From: Pseudomonadales bacterium
GTDB taxonomy: Bacteria; Pseudomonadota; Gammaproteobacteria; Pseudomonadales; Azotimanducaceae
Length of the DNA: 10,400 nt
NCBI GenBank assembly: GCA_029244465.1
Contig: JAQWQN010000196.1
Location: forward strand, 1 to 10,400
Reading direction: 5' to 3'
The translations under genes and the position numbers were made by a program. Below the pieces are notes generated by a model that ran no database searches, was not told the DNA's origin, and saw only the letters and a list, made by a program, of their open reading frames with translations. This document shows, in pieces, positions 1 through 5,894 of the stretch (positions are counted from its first letter, which is position 1; each line of letters opens with the position of its first letter).

Positions 1-560
1 ATTTCAGAGTCGTAGTCTTCAAGTACCGGATCGCCAGGCATCATCACCCCACGTAAACCCACCTGTTTGATCGCGTGCAAATCAGATATCCCTTCTTCTG
101 GCGTCCGCATTGCGGTTTGGCCACACCCCAACAAGCGCTCCGTATCTTCGCTACAGTATTCCGCGATCCAGCGGTTATAAGCATCAAAGCAGGCTTTTTT
201 GTAGTCGGCGTCTGGGTGATTACAAATCATCATGCCTACCGTCGGGTAAATGATCTCAGCGGAAACACCGTCTCGATCCTGATCAGCCAAGCGCGCGCTA
301 GAATCCCAACCAGAGCGATGCAGATCTTCGAATTTTGCGCCAGTCATGGAAAGCTCCGCCGGATCTTTACCAGCCGCAGCAACAAGACCCATCGCGATGG
401 GCCTCGAGATCCCATCTATCACAAACAGATCGCCCTTTTCTTTCGAGCGAATCATCCGCGGCGCCTTATCCCGCCATTTCGGATCTATGTATGCGCTGTA
501 GGTCTCGGGATGTTCCGTAATATGCGAATCCGCAGAGATCACCGGGATATCGGTCACCAT
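1..560 (-). CDS. Amidohydrolase family 2 protein, N-terminal part (runs off left edge)
   Basis: Reading the minus strand from the ATG at 560-558 gives 186 uninterrupted codons to the window edge; the C-terminus lies outside. The protein opens with MVTDIPVISADSHITEHPET, whose Asp11-Ser-His13 followed by Glu is the N-terminal metal-site pattern of Amidohydro_2 (PF04909) TIM-barrel hydrolases and decarboxylases. Further family-like stretches are RLADQDRDGVSAEIIYPT (about 90-107) and FDAYNRWIAEYC (about 125-136). Members hydrolyse or decarboxylate small cyclic or carboxylated substrates in the cytoplasm using a divalent metal; the substrate here is unknown. The start is supported by a GAAGGGGAA ribosome-binding site six bases upstream. 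It is divergent from the flavin oxidoreductase gene, 190 bp away. The plus-strand open frame over the same bases is a shadow. The family call is strong; specificity is open. Confidence 0.88.
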   Translation of the reverse strand, partial: MVTDIPVISADSHITEHPETYSAYIDPKWRDKAPRMIRSKEKGDLFVIDGISRPIAMGLVAAAGKDPAELSMTGAKFEDLHRSGWDSSARLADQDRDGVSAEIIYPTVGMMICNHPDADYKKACFDAYNRWIAEYCSEDTERLLGCGQTAMRTPEEGISDLHAIKQVGLRGVMMPGDPVLEDYDSE

Positions 561-607
561 GTTTATTCCCCTTCAATTTCTTTAGCGAGCTAGCATCCTC
601 ACACCGA

Positions 608-641
608 CTTGCCTAGCCTGCATTCGACTATCTCGCCTAGC
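608..641. repeat. Imperfect 10-bp direct repeat over the promoter (possible operator)
   Basis: On the minus strand GCTAGGCGAG (641-632) and GCTAGGCAAG (617-608) match at nine of ten bases with a 24-bp period, a little over two helical turns. The first copy lies between the -35 and -10 hexamers and the second around the expected transcription start. A further partial copy, the palindrome GCTAGC, lies at 589-594, about 23 bp further on. The position fits a regulator-binding site that could serve both divergent genes. No regulator gene is visible in the window, so this is inference. Confidence 0.35.
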
Positions 642-656
642 AGCCGCCACTGTCAA
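627..656 (-). promoter_or_regulatory. Candidate sigma70-type promoter for the amidohydrolase gene
   Basis: On the minus strand a perfect TTGACA (-35, at 656-651) is followed after 18 bases by GATAGT (-10, at 632-627, four of six matches to TATAAT). Transcription would start near 620, about 60 bases before the amidohydrolase ATG at 560. The prediction rests only on the two hexamers and the spacing. I see no comparably good promoter on the plus strand for the flavin oxidoreductase gene. Confidence 0.5.
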
Positions 657-750
657 GTCGCCCTGATCAGAGCAGGGCTTGTATGGCCTCGTCTTAGAGA
701 TCACACTCTGCCGACATTGCTTAACATCAATTTTCTATAGGGGAAGGAAT

Positions 751-1986
751 ATGAAATTTGGCGTCTTCTACGAACACCAGCTACCCAGGGACTGGGACGA
801 GTTCAGCGAACACACGTTAATCAAGCAATCGCTCGACCAAATCGAACTCGCCGATCAACTCGGCTACGACTACGCGTGGGAGGTTGAACACCACTTTCTG
901 GAAGAGTATTCACATTCGGCAGCGCCAGAAGTGTTTTTGGCGGCCGCCAGTCAACGTACGAAGAACATTCGCCTTGGTCACGGCATTATCCAGCTCACCA
1001 CCAATCACCCAGCTCGCGTAGCGGAGAAAGTTGCTACGCTCGATTTGGTGTCTGACGGACGTGTTGAACTTGGCCTCGGCGAAGGCGCATCTAGCACAGA
1101 ACTGCACCCGTTCAATCTCAAATATCGAGACAAACGCGATGTGTGGGAAGATGCCGTTCGCTGCACACTGCCTATGTTTTACAACCACGGCTGGGAATAC
1201 GAGGGAGAATACTTTAAGTTCCCATTGCGCGCCGTTATCCCAAAGCCTCTGCAGAAACCCCATCCTCCGCTTTGGGTGGCTTGTTCACAACTCGATACAA
1301 TCAAGTACTCCGCCCATCGTGGCATGGGTGCACTGTGCTTCAAGTTCGTGAACTTAGACGCTGCCCAAGCGTGGGTAAACGCCTATTACAACACCTTCAT
1401 TCACCATCAAGAACCGCTCACCGACTATCAAACAAACCCCAACATTGCAGTCGTAGCTGGTTTCATGTGTGCAGAGACTGATGAAGAGGCATGGCGCAAG
1501 GCAGATGGATGGACATTTTTCCAATTTGCGCTGCGCCTATACGGACAGGAAGGGCCGTTCAAGCCAGGGACGGTCAATTTCTGGGAGCGATACGAGGCGT
1601 GGAAGGCCACCCCGGAAGGTCAAAAGCGAAGCGGCAGTGAGCTCATTGGTTCGCCGGATACGATACGCGAACGCTTGAAAGAACTAGAGGACGCCAACGT
1701 CGATCAAGTCATTCTCTTGAACCAGGCGGGGAAGAACACGCATCAAGACATATGCGACTCACTAAAACTATTTGCAAACGAGGTGATGCCCGAATTCCAA
1801 GGACGGGAAGATCAGCATCAGGCCTGGAAGCGCTCTGTACTATCCGGCGAAACCATTTTAACCGACATTGACACCGATCCTTTCAATTTTGAACGAGGGC
1901 GTAGACCGACGCAGCCATCGACCAAAGCAACTCACGATATGGTGGCTGGCGTTGTTGGTCGTCCAGGTAGCGAGGCGGTGAACTAA
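751..1986 (+). CDS. LLM-class (luciferase-like) flavin-dependent oxidoreductase
   Basis: A 411-residue protein of the bacterial luciferase-like superfamily (PF00296), a TIM-barrel fold using reduced FMN or F420 for monooxygenation or hydride transfer. Family features are the MKFGVFYEHQ start, the WEVEHHF segment (residues 43-49, the usual EHH site), LGHGIIQLTTNHP (75-87) and SDGRVELGLGEG (101-112), and a late SPDTIRERLKEL segment (301-312). Residues from about 350 to the end form a polar tail beyond the usual barrel. I chose the ATG at 751 because AGGGGAA lies just upstream and the first strand starts there; an in-frame ATG at 679 would add 24 residues with no family resemblance. The stop overlaps the next start (TAATG), implying translational coupling. 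Substrate and cofactor choice are not readable from the sequence. Confidence 0.88.
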   Translation: MKFGVFYEHQLPRDWDEFSEHTLIKQSLDQIELADQLGYDYAWEVEHHFLEEYSHSAAPEVFLAAASQRTKNIRLGHGIIQLTTNHPARVAEKVATLDLVSDGRVELGLGEGASSTELHPFNLKYRDKRDVWEDAVRCTLPMFYNHGWEYEGEYFKFPLRAVIPKPLQKPHPPLWVACSQLDTIKYSAHRGMGALCFKFVNLDAAQAWVNAYYNTFIHHQEPLTDYQTNPNIAVVAGFMCAETDEEAWRKADGWTFFQFALRLYGQEGPFKPGTVNFWERYEAWKATPEGQKRSGSELIGSPDTIRERLKELEDANVDQVILLNQAGKNTHQDICDSLKLFANEVMPEFQGREDQHQAWKRSVLSGETILTDIDTDPFNFERGRRPTQPSTKATHDMVAGVVGRPGSEAVN

Positions 1987-2468
1987 TGGCCCTGCCAAGA
2001 GAGATCGCTCTAGACAATGAACAACAGGAACACATGTTATTGGGTGATTGGAATTGTCGGATTGCCACGGTCGATGCGAAAGGGCGCATTAACGTGACAC
2101 CCATGTGGTTTGGTTGGGCAGCGGGTAAGATTTTTATCTCTGCCCGCGGCCAAAAAGTCGTCAACTTGCGGCGTAACCGGAATTGCACGGTTCTCCTAGA
2201 TCACAATGAAAAGTTTCCGGAGTTACAGGCGATCATGATGCAGGGTACAGCCAGGGTCTTAGAATCTGCTGCAGAAGAGACTGCGGAAAGCGGCTTGGAA
2301 GACGCGAAGGTGCAAATGGGACGCAAGTACAACGGTGGACATGGCATGCCAGCGGTTGAGGATCCACCGCCGATGGCAGCGACAGCACGTGGAAAGAACC
2401 GACGCTGGATCGTCTTCACACCGGACAAGACAGTGACATGGGACAACTTCAAGCTAGGGAAAACCTAA
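1986..2468 (+). CDS. Pyridoxamine 5'-phosphate oxidase-like split-barrel flavoprotein
   Basis: A 160-residue protein resembling the PNPOx-like split beta-barrel family (PF01243 and relatives). These proteins bind FMN, F420 or heme at a dimer interface. The typical N-terminal order is visible: a short helix, CRIATVDAKGRINVTPMWFGW (about 23-43), then KIFISARGQKVVNLRRN (48-64) and a hydrophobic strand CTVLLDHN (67-74). An acidic, alanine-rich helix (about 91-107) and a C-terminal strand RWIVFTPDKTVTWDNFKLGK close the domain. Its ATG shares a base with the preceding stop, so it is probably co-translated with the luciferase-like enzyme. It may act as a flavin or F420 partner or an independent reductase of that enzyme. 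The fold call is fairly safe; the role is not known. Confidence 0.8.
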   Translation: MALPREIALDNEQQEHMLLGDWNCRIATVDAKGRINVTPMWFGWAAGKIFISARGQKVVNLRRNRNCTVLLDHNEKFPELQAIMMQGTARVLESAAEETAESGLEDAKVQMGRKYNGGHGMPAVEDPPPMAATARGKNRRWIVFTPDKTVTWDNFKLGKT

Positions 2469-2500
2469 GCTTCGAAAACTACGCGAGGACGCCGATGCGG

Positions 2501-2776
2501 CTACTCGCCATCACTGAGCGGCTTCATCTTCTTCAGAATCCGCTCAGGATCGGCACTGGTGGTGTTATTCATTGCCCGGTCGACCATCTTGTCGTACTTC
2601 GGATCAAGTTTCTCAACCTTGCTCATATTCGATAAATGCACGGACGGTCGAGAGACAATTCTTTGCGCTTGGCCCGCACAATTTTCGCAGAGAATCGGGT
2701 CTTTACTTTCAGATACCTTCCGCAACGACGTTGAAATCTCGCTGCAGCTGCGGCATCTATACTCATAAATCGGCAT
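2501..2776 (-). CDS. FmdB-type zinc-ribbon protein
   Basis: A 91-residue protein that starts MPIYEYRCRSC, the hallmark of the FmdB/CxxC_CxxC_SSSS zinc-ribbon family. Four cysteines form two CxxC knuckles (Cys8/Cys11 and Cys30/Cys33), enough for one zinc or, less likely, a rubredoxin-like iron. The rest (about 50-91) is charged and probably helical or disordered. FmdB was named for a proposed role in amide-metabolism gene regulation, but most members are uncharacterised. It is the last gene of the minus-strand block. Its start lies 10 bp after the stop of the preceding gene, and its AGAGG ribosome-binding site overlaps that stop. Placement suggests an accessory role for the diiron proteins, such as assembly, regulation or electron transfer. 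The family call is good; the role is inferred. Confidence 0.85.
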   Translation of the reverse strand: MPIYEYRCRSCSEISTSLRKVSESKDPILCENCAGQAQRIVSRPSVHLSNMSKVEKLDPKYDKMVDRAMNNTTSADPERILKKMKPLSDGE

Positions 2777-2786
2777 TCAGAACCTC

Positions 2787-3185
2787 TTATGCCGCGAGCT
2801 TTGCACCACGATCAACAAACGCTTGGATTGAAAGGTTGTAGCGCTCGAACAGCAGCCGCTTCAGCGGGTTCTGCGCCAAGACCACCGGCGTTTCTACGTC
2901 GACACTTAGCAGCGACGCAGCTTTTCCAGCTTTGCGTCGACGCAGATACGCGTTCCAATCGCGAACGGACATGTTAATAACAAGATCTGCATCGCGCACA
3001 TCATTGGGATCCATCCCTCGAATTGAAGAGATTTCAAACGCCTCAAACGTCACAAGATGAGCGACATCACCAATGAGCAAACCCAGTTTGAGGTCAGTGG
3101 AGCCTAGCTTGCGGAACGCTGAATCCTTGTTCAGCTGCCGTTGTGCTTTGGTGAGCCAGTCAAGATTAGCTTTTGCTTTGGCCAA
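2787..3185 (-). CDS. Small protein, possible SCP2-like fold, paralogue of the upstream gene
   Basis: A 132-residue soluble protein without signal peptide or membrane segment. It aligns along its length with the 143-residue protein encoded just upstream. Shared features are Trp near residue 10, HLVTFEAFE (43-51), ADLVINMS..DW (66-77) and a C-terminal LFERYNLSIQAFVD (112-125) that matches the neighbour's LFFRYNQTFQFFFD. The strand pattern followed by (A)D-x-x-x-x-M-x-x-x-DW-x-x-x-L recalls sterol-carrier-protein-2-like lipid-binding domains, but I could not confirm that. The start codon is TTG at 3185-3183, chosen for an AGGAG six bases upstream and for the MAK opening shared with its paralogue; the next in-frame ATG would remove 57 residues. 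It lies between the paralogue and the FmdB-type gene with gaps of 9-10 bp, so it is probably part of the same complex. Confidence 0.7.
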   Translation of the reverse strand: MAKAKANLDWLTKAQRQLNKDSAFRKLGSTDLKLGLLIGDVAHLVTFEAFEISSIRGMDPNDVRDADLVINMSVRDWNAYLRRRKAGKAASLLSVDVETPVVLAQNPLKRLLFERYNLSIQAFVDRGAKLAA

Positions 3186-3191
3186 GTGTAT

Positions 3192-3196
3192 CTCCT
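3192..3196 (-). promoter_or_regulatory. Ribosome-binding site for the TTG-start small protein
   Basis: AGGAG on the minus strand (3196-3192), six bases before the TTG at 3185-3183. It overlaps the TAG stop (3197-3195) of the preceding gene. This site decides the start of the 132-residue protein and suggests translational coupling. Confidence 0.65.
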
Positions 3197-3626
3197 AGTA
3201 ACTCGTTTTTACGCGCGCTGACGCATCGAAAAAAAACTGGAAGGTCTGGTTGTAGCGGAAAAACAGATCCTCACGGTACTGGTCGCCGTGTCTAGACGTC
3301 GACAGCCCGTCTTCGCGATCAAGGTCCAACGTATTCAGGGTGCAGTCGCGCGTCGCTCGGTTGTTTTCCGCGATATTCTTTAACATCGCGCGCCAATCCG
3401 CAATTGGCATGTCGAGGTAGAAGTCGACCTCCTCCAGGTCTTTGTCTTTACCGTCTCTTGCATCGATACACTCCAGTCCTTCGAAGGTCAGAATGAATAT
3501 CTTGTTGCCCACCTTCATACCTGCAACACAATTGCATTGACCACCGCCCGCACCCTGATACGACTCGTCTCCATTAAAAACTTTTCGTACCGCATCAAAC
3601 CAGACAACAGACGGAAACTTCGCCAT
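3195..3626 (-). CDS. Small protein, possible SCP2-like fold, first of a paralogous pair
   Basis: A 143-residue soluble protein beginning MAKFPSVVWFDAVRKVFNG. It is recognisably related to the next gene: GNKIFILTFEGLE (40-52), EVDFYLDMPIADWRAML (66-82) and LFFRYNQTFQFFFDASA (121-137) each have a counterpart there. Only this copy has the Gly-rich stretch with a Cys-x-Cys (GAGGGQCNC, 25-33), and it has a longer acidic loop (about 99-120). The pattern suggests an SCP2-like alpha/beta domain that could bind a hydrophobic ligand, but the fold is inferred by eye only. The ATG directly abuts the stop of the beta-type ferritin-like gene (TAG-ATG, no gap), with GGAGG eight bases upstream, so expression is coupled. 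It is probably a small subunit or substrate-handling partner of the diiron proteins. No function is known to me. Confidence 0.72.
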   Translation of the reverse strand: MAKFPSVVWFDAVRKVFNGDESYQGAGGGQCNCVAGMKVGNKIFILTFEGLECIDARDGKDKDLEEVDFYLDMPIADWRAMLKNIAENNRATRDCTLNTLDLDREDGLSTSRHGDQYREDLFFRYNQTFQFFFDASARVKTSY

Positions 3627-4730
3627 CTAGGAAGCCTCCAGGTAGTCAGCCATCGCTTCAGGTAGCATGGCCGGATCTCGCTTAATGCCAAGCCATTCGC
3701 AGGTACCGACGTAGTCGCGCATGAAATCACGTTGCATTTTCTGATAGATTGCATAGCCCTGATCGGGCGCCTTTTCGAGCCCACCAGCGAACACGATACA
3801 CAATGCCTCGCGCAGGACGTGATCCGCCATTTCTCGCTCCCAGATCCGATCACCAATAAACAGCAGCGTCGCCATAATCGCCTTGCGTTCCTCATCATGC
3901 GCGATGGAATACTGCAAATGCTCCAACGCGTAAGTCATCTGCCGAGCCTTGGCTTGCAAGGCATTAGCGTAAATACTCTGCTCAGCGTCGTTGTACGCGA
4001 ACTTCTCAAGATAACGGAGTAACGTCATGGTGAACGTGCCACGCATCAGCATGAGGTAGGTGACTGCCTCGCTCCACCCCCCTCGGCTCTCAAGAATCAT
4101 ACGATTCACCTCGCCAGGACCCTCTAAACCGAGACCACCGCCATTACAGAGAGCCCGTTTACGGAAAGCTTCATGCATACGTGCAGCGTCGAAAGACGCC
4201 GTGGCCAGATATTGTTTCACTTCATGGTAGCCATATGACATCTGATGTTGCCACTGAGATATCGTTTCCACATCGCAGTTCGCGTACTGGCACAGTTCCG
4301 TCAGCACTTGGCAAATCGCTCTCTCTAACGGTTCACTTAAGGGTTTTACTGTACCCCATGGCACATCAGTTGCTGGCGCCCACTTTCTCTGTATCGCTTC
4401 TTCATAAAGGTCAGCAGCTGAGTCGGCCCATACATCTGCCTTGTCTCTGATCGAATAGCCCAGCGGCGGCACACCTTTGCGTGGAATTGCACCACGAGGA
4501 TTACGAGTCTGATCTTGCCACTGTTCGGGGATCTCGCCATAAATGCCAACATTGAGGTCGCCCAGCCGCAGCCCATGCTTGCCCGGTTTCACTCGGGTAT
4601 CCCATTGGTTGGATCGATTCATCCAATGGTAGCCTGGCTTCGGTACTTCCGCGGCACTCGCGACAGTGTCGCGCGCTGTCGTTTTCTTGGACTTGGTTTT
4701 GCTATCGGTTTTAGCTGCTGTTTTCACCAT
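3627..4730 (-). CDS. Ferritin-like paralogue of the diiron protein lacking all metal ligands (beta-type subunit)
   Basis: A 367-residue protein, clearly homologous to the upstream 350-residue diiron protein. Both share Y-S-I/V-R-x-K-x-x-x-W, LYEEA.QR.W..ATDVPW (109-125 here), FRKRAL.NGGG (189-199) and AYN.AE (245-250). By direct alignment each diiron ligand position of the partner is replaced: Glu124 by Gln148, Glu158 by Ala182, His161 by Met185, Glu208 by Gly231, Glu238 by Lys261 and His241 by Gln264. It therefore should not bind a diiron site and is probably a structural beta-type subunit. A lysine-rich N-terminal extension (residues 1-20, six Lys) is absent from the partner. I start it at the ATG at 4730, 16 bp after the upstream stop and behind AGGGGGGA; an ATG at 4868 would extend far into the upstream gene. 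It abuts the small-protein gene that follows. Confidence 0.85.
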   Translation of the reverse strand: MVKTAAKTDSKTKSKKTTARDTVASAAEVPKPGYHWMNRSNQWDTRVKPGKHGLRLGDLNVGIYGEIPEQWQDQTRNPRGAIPRKGVPPLGYSIRDKADVWADSAADLYEEAIQRKWAPATDVPWGTVKPLSEPLERAICQVLTELCQYANCDVETISQWQHQMSYGYHEVKQYLATASFDAARMHEAFRKRALCNGGGLGLEGPGEVNRMILESRGGWSEAVTYLMLMRGTFTMTLLRYLEKFAYNDAEQSIYANALQAKARQMTYALEHLQYSIAHDEERKAIMATLLFIGDRIWEREMADHVLREALCIVFAGGLEKAPDQGYAIYQKMQRDFMRDYVGTCEWLGIKRDPAMLPEAMADYLEAS

Positions 4731-4746
4731 TCCCCCCTCTCTGTCG

Positions 4747-5799
4747 TTAAGCGGCAGAAGCCGCCAACATTTCCTTAATCGGTGAACGACCATTATCGAA
4801 GCGCTCACCAAATCCAGCCGAGCGAACCCGCTTCTGATATTCCTGTAGTTGGCGACGACGAATGGCAATCAATTTATTCACCCCTTCGTCATATTGATCT
4901 TTGCCGCCACCCAAAAGTATTGCTAGGGACTCTGAGCTTTCTGCCTGCGCGCCAGCAGGATTCTGGCTGCCAGCAAGAATCTGGCGCTCGGCCTCATCAA
5001 GGTAACAATCAATTTCTTCGCGCCGCTCTGGCGCAGTTTCTGACATATAGCGCATATGCATGACCCCAAACGCGACGTGTCGCGCCTCGTCTTGTGCACA
5101 AAGACGGTACATCGCCTTCTCGGCTTCGTTGTAAGCCATGAGTTCGCCCATACGAAAAATCGTGAGTACCGCCCCTTCACCAGAAATGTGCAAGCGTGAA
5201 GACATTTCTGTGAAATCACGGGCCAGATCGATGCTACCAACGACACCTGCGGTGCCCCCGGTAGCCCCCATCAGGCCACCACCGTTCGCGAGCGCTCGTT
5301 TACGGAAAACATCCATGTGTCGTGCTTCATCCATCACCTGAGCGAGCAAAACATTGCGAGGTTCAAAGTAATCGGGCGTCGTTTGCGAAATCCAACGCGC
5401 AGGAACGTCTCCAGCAACAAACTCTACTTCCGTTAAGAACGTCGCCAATTGGCATTCGGCTTGTTCGATGTCGTCTGGTAGAGGCTCTATGGAGTCCCAC
5501 GGGACATCTGTTGCGGAACTCCACTGGCGTTGGAGTGCCTCCTCATAGAGAAAGGAGGCATTTTCCAACCAGATTTCATGCTTACTCCGAACGGAGTAGC
5601 CCCCTATACGATAAGATTCGGGCCGCGCGCCTGCACCTCGCGGTCGCCCTGTCATATTGTCGCTCTCTTCCGGCACATCGCCGTAAGCGCCAACCTGTAT
5701 GTCAGCGAGCGTCAGCCCCTGCTTGCTCGGCTCAGCGGCTGCACCCCAACTACCCTGTTGGTCCATCCAATCGAGCTGCATGTCCAATACCGGTTCCAT
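4747..5799 (-). CDS. Ferritin-like diiron oxygenase-type protein (alpha-type catalytic subunit)
   Basis: A 350-residue soluble protein with the (E..ExxH)x2 signature of non-heme diiron carboxylate enzymes on a four-helix bundle. Probable ligands are Glu124 (or Glu126), Glu158 and His161 in the first DEARH, Glu208 in ISGEGA, and Glu238 and His241 in the second DEARH. The spacings (Glu124 to Glu158 is 34, Glu208 to Glu238 is 30) fit oxygen-activating diiron proteins such as multicomponent monooxygenases, BoxB or acyl-ACP desaturases. An N-terminal region (about 8-100) with ATDVPW is shared with its ligand-less paralogue downstream. I cannot place it in a named family. The ATG at 5799 follows a perfect AGGAGGT, the strongest ribosome-binding site in the window. 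It lies 95 bp after the CoxL-like gene and leads the five-gene block. Likely reaction: oxygen insertion or dehydrogenation of an unknown substrate, fed by a reductase not seen here. Confidence 0.87.
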   Translation of the reverse strand: MEPVLDMQLDWMDQQGSWGAAAEPSKQGLTLADIQVGAYGDVPEESDNMTGRPRGAGARPESYRIGGYSVRSKHEIWLENASFLYEEALQRQWSSATDVPWDSIEPLPDDIEQAECQLATFLTEVEFVAGDVPARWISQTTPDYFEPRNVLLAQVMDEARHMDVFRKRALANGGGLMGATGGTAGVVGSIDLARDFTEMSSRLHISGEGAVLTIFRMGELMAYNEAEKAMYRLCAQDEARHVAFGVMHMRYMSETAPERREEIDCYLDEAERQILAGSQNPAGAQAESSESLAILLGGGKDQYDEGVNKLIAIRRRQLQEYQKRVRSAGFGERFDNGRSPIKEMLAASAA

Positions 5800-5894
5800 G
5801 CCTACCTCCTGGTGTTAGATTCATAAATCTCGCTTCTTGTATAGCTGATTTGGCAAACTTTCTCCAGCTACAAAATTGCCGGACGCAGCCCGCC
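5800..5894 (-). other. 95-bp spacer before the diiron block, with a short inverted repeat
   Basis: This is the longest gap between whole genes in the minus-strand block, where the others are 0 to 41 bp. It holds the inverted repeat AGATT-CATA-AATCT (5817-5830) in the probable leader and a TATACA hexamer (minus strand) without a convincing -35 partner. The spacing leaves room for a separate promoter for the five downstream genes, but I cannot demonstrate one. No terminator-like GC hairpin with a T-run is visible. Confidence 0.3.
5804..5810 (-). promoter_or_regulatory. Strong ribosome-binding site of the diiron alpha gene
   Basis: AGGAGGT on the minus strand (5810-5804), a full match to the anti-Shine-Dalgarno sequence, four bases before the ATG at 5799-5797. 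It fixes the start and suggests high expression of the putative catalytic subunit compared with the AGGGG-type sites of most other genes here. Confidence 0.75.

Noticed and set aside
75..593. 172-codon plus-strand open frame at the left edge
   Set aside because: The minus strand encodes a clear amidohydrolase through this stretch; the plus-strand product resembles nothing and spans the amidohydrolase start.
679..750. Upstream in-frame ATG extending the luciferase-like protein by 24 residues
   Set aside because: The extension has no family resemblance and the ATG at 751 has its own AGGGGAA site and the conserved MKFGVF start.
2491..2501. GCCG-ATG-CGGC hairpin in the 32-bp convergent gap as a terminator
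   Set aside because: The stem is only four base pairs and no T-run follows on either strand.
3515..3898. 127-codon minus-strand frame across the beta/small-protein junction
   Set aside because: It is a frame-shifted shadow of two genes that each have strong protein-level support through their paralogues.
4731..4868. Upstream in-frame ATG extending the beta-type protein by 46 residues
   Set aside because: It would overlap the end of the alpha gene by over 100 bases and reads as out-of-frame sequence; the ATG at 4730 has a ribosome-binding site and begins a plausible tail.
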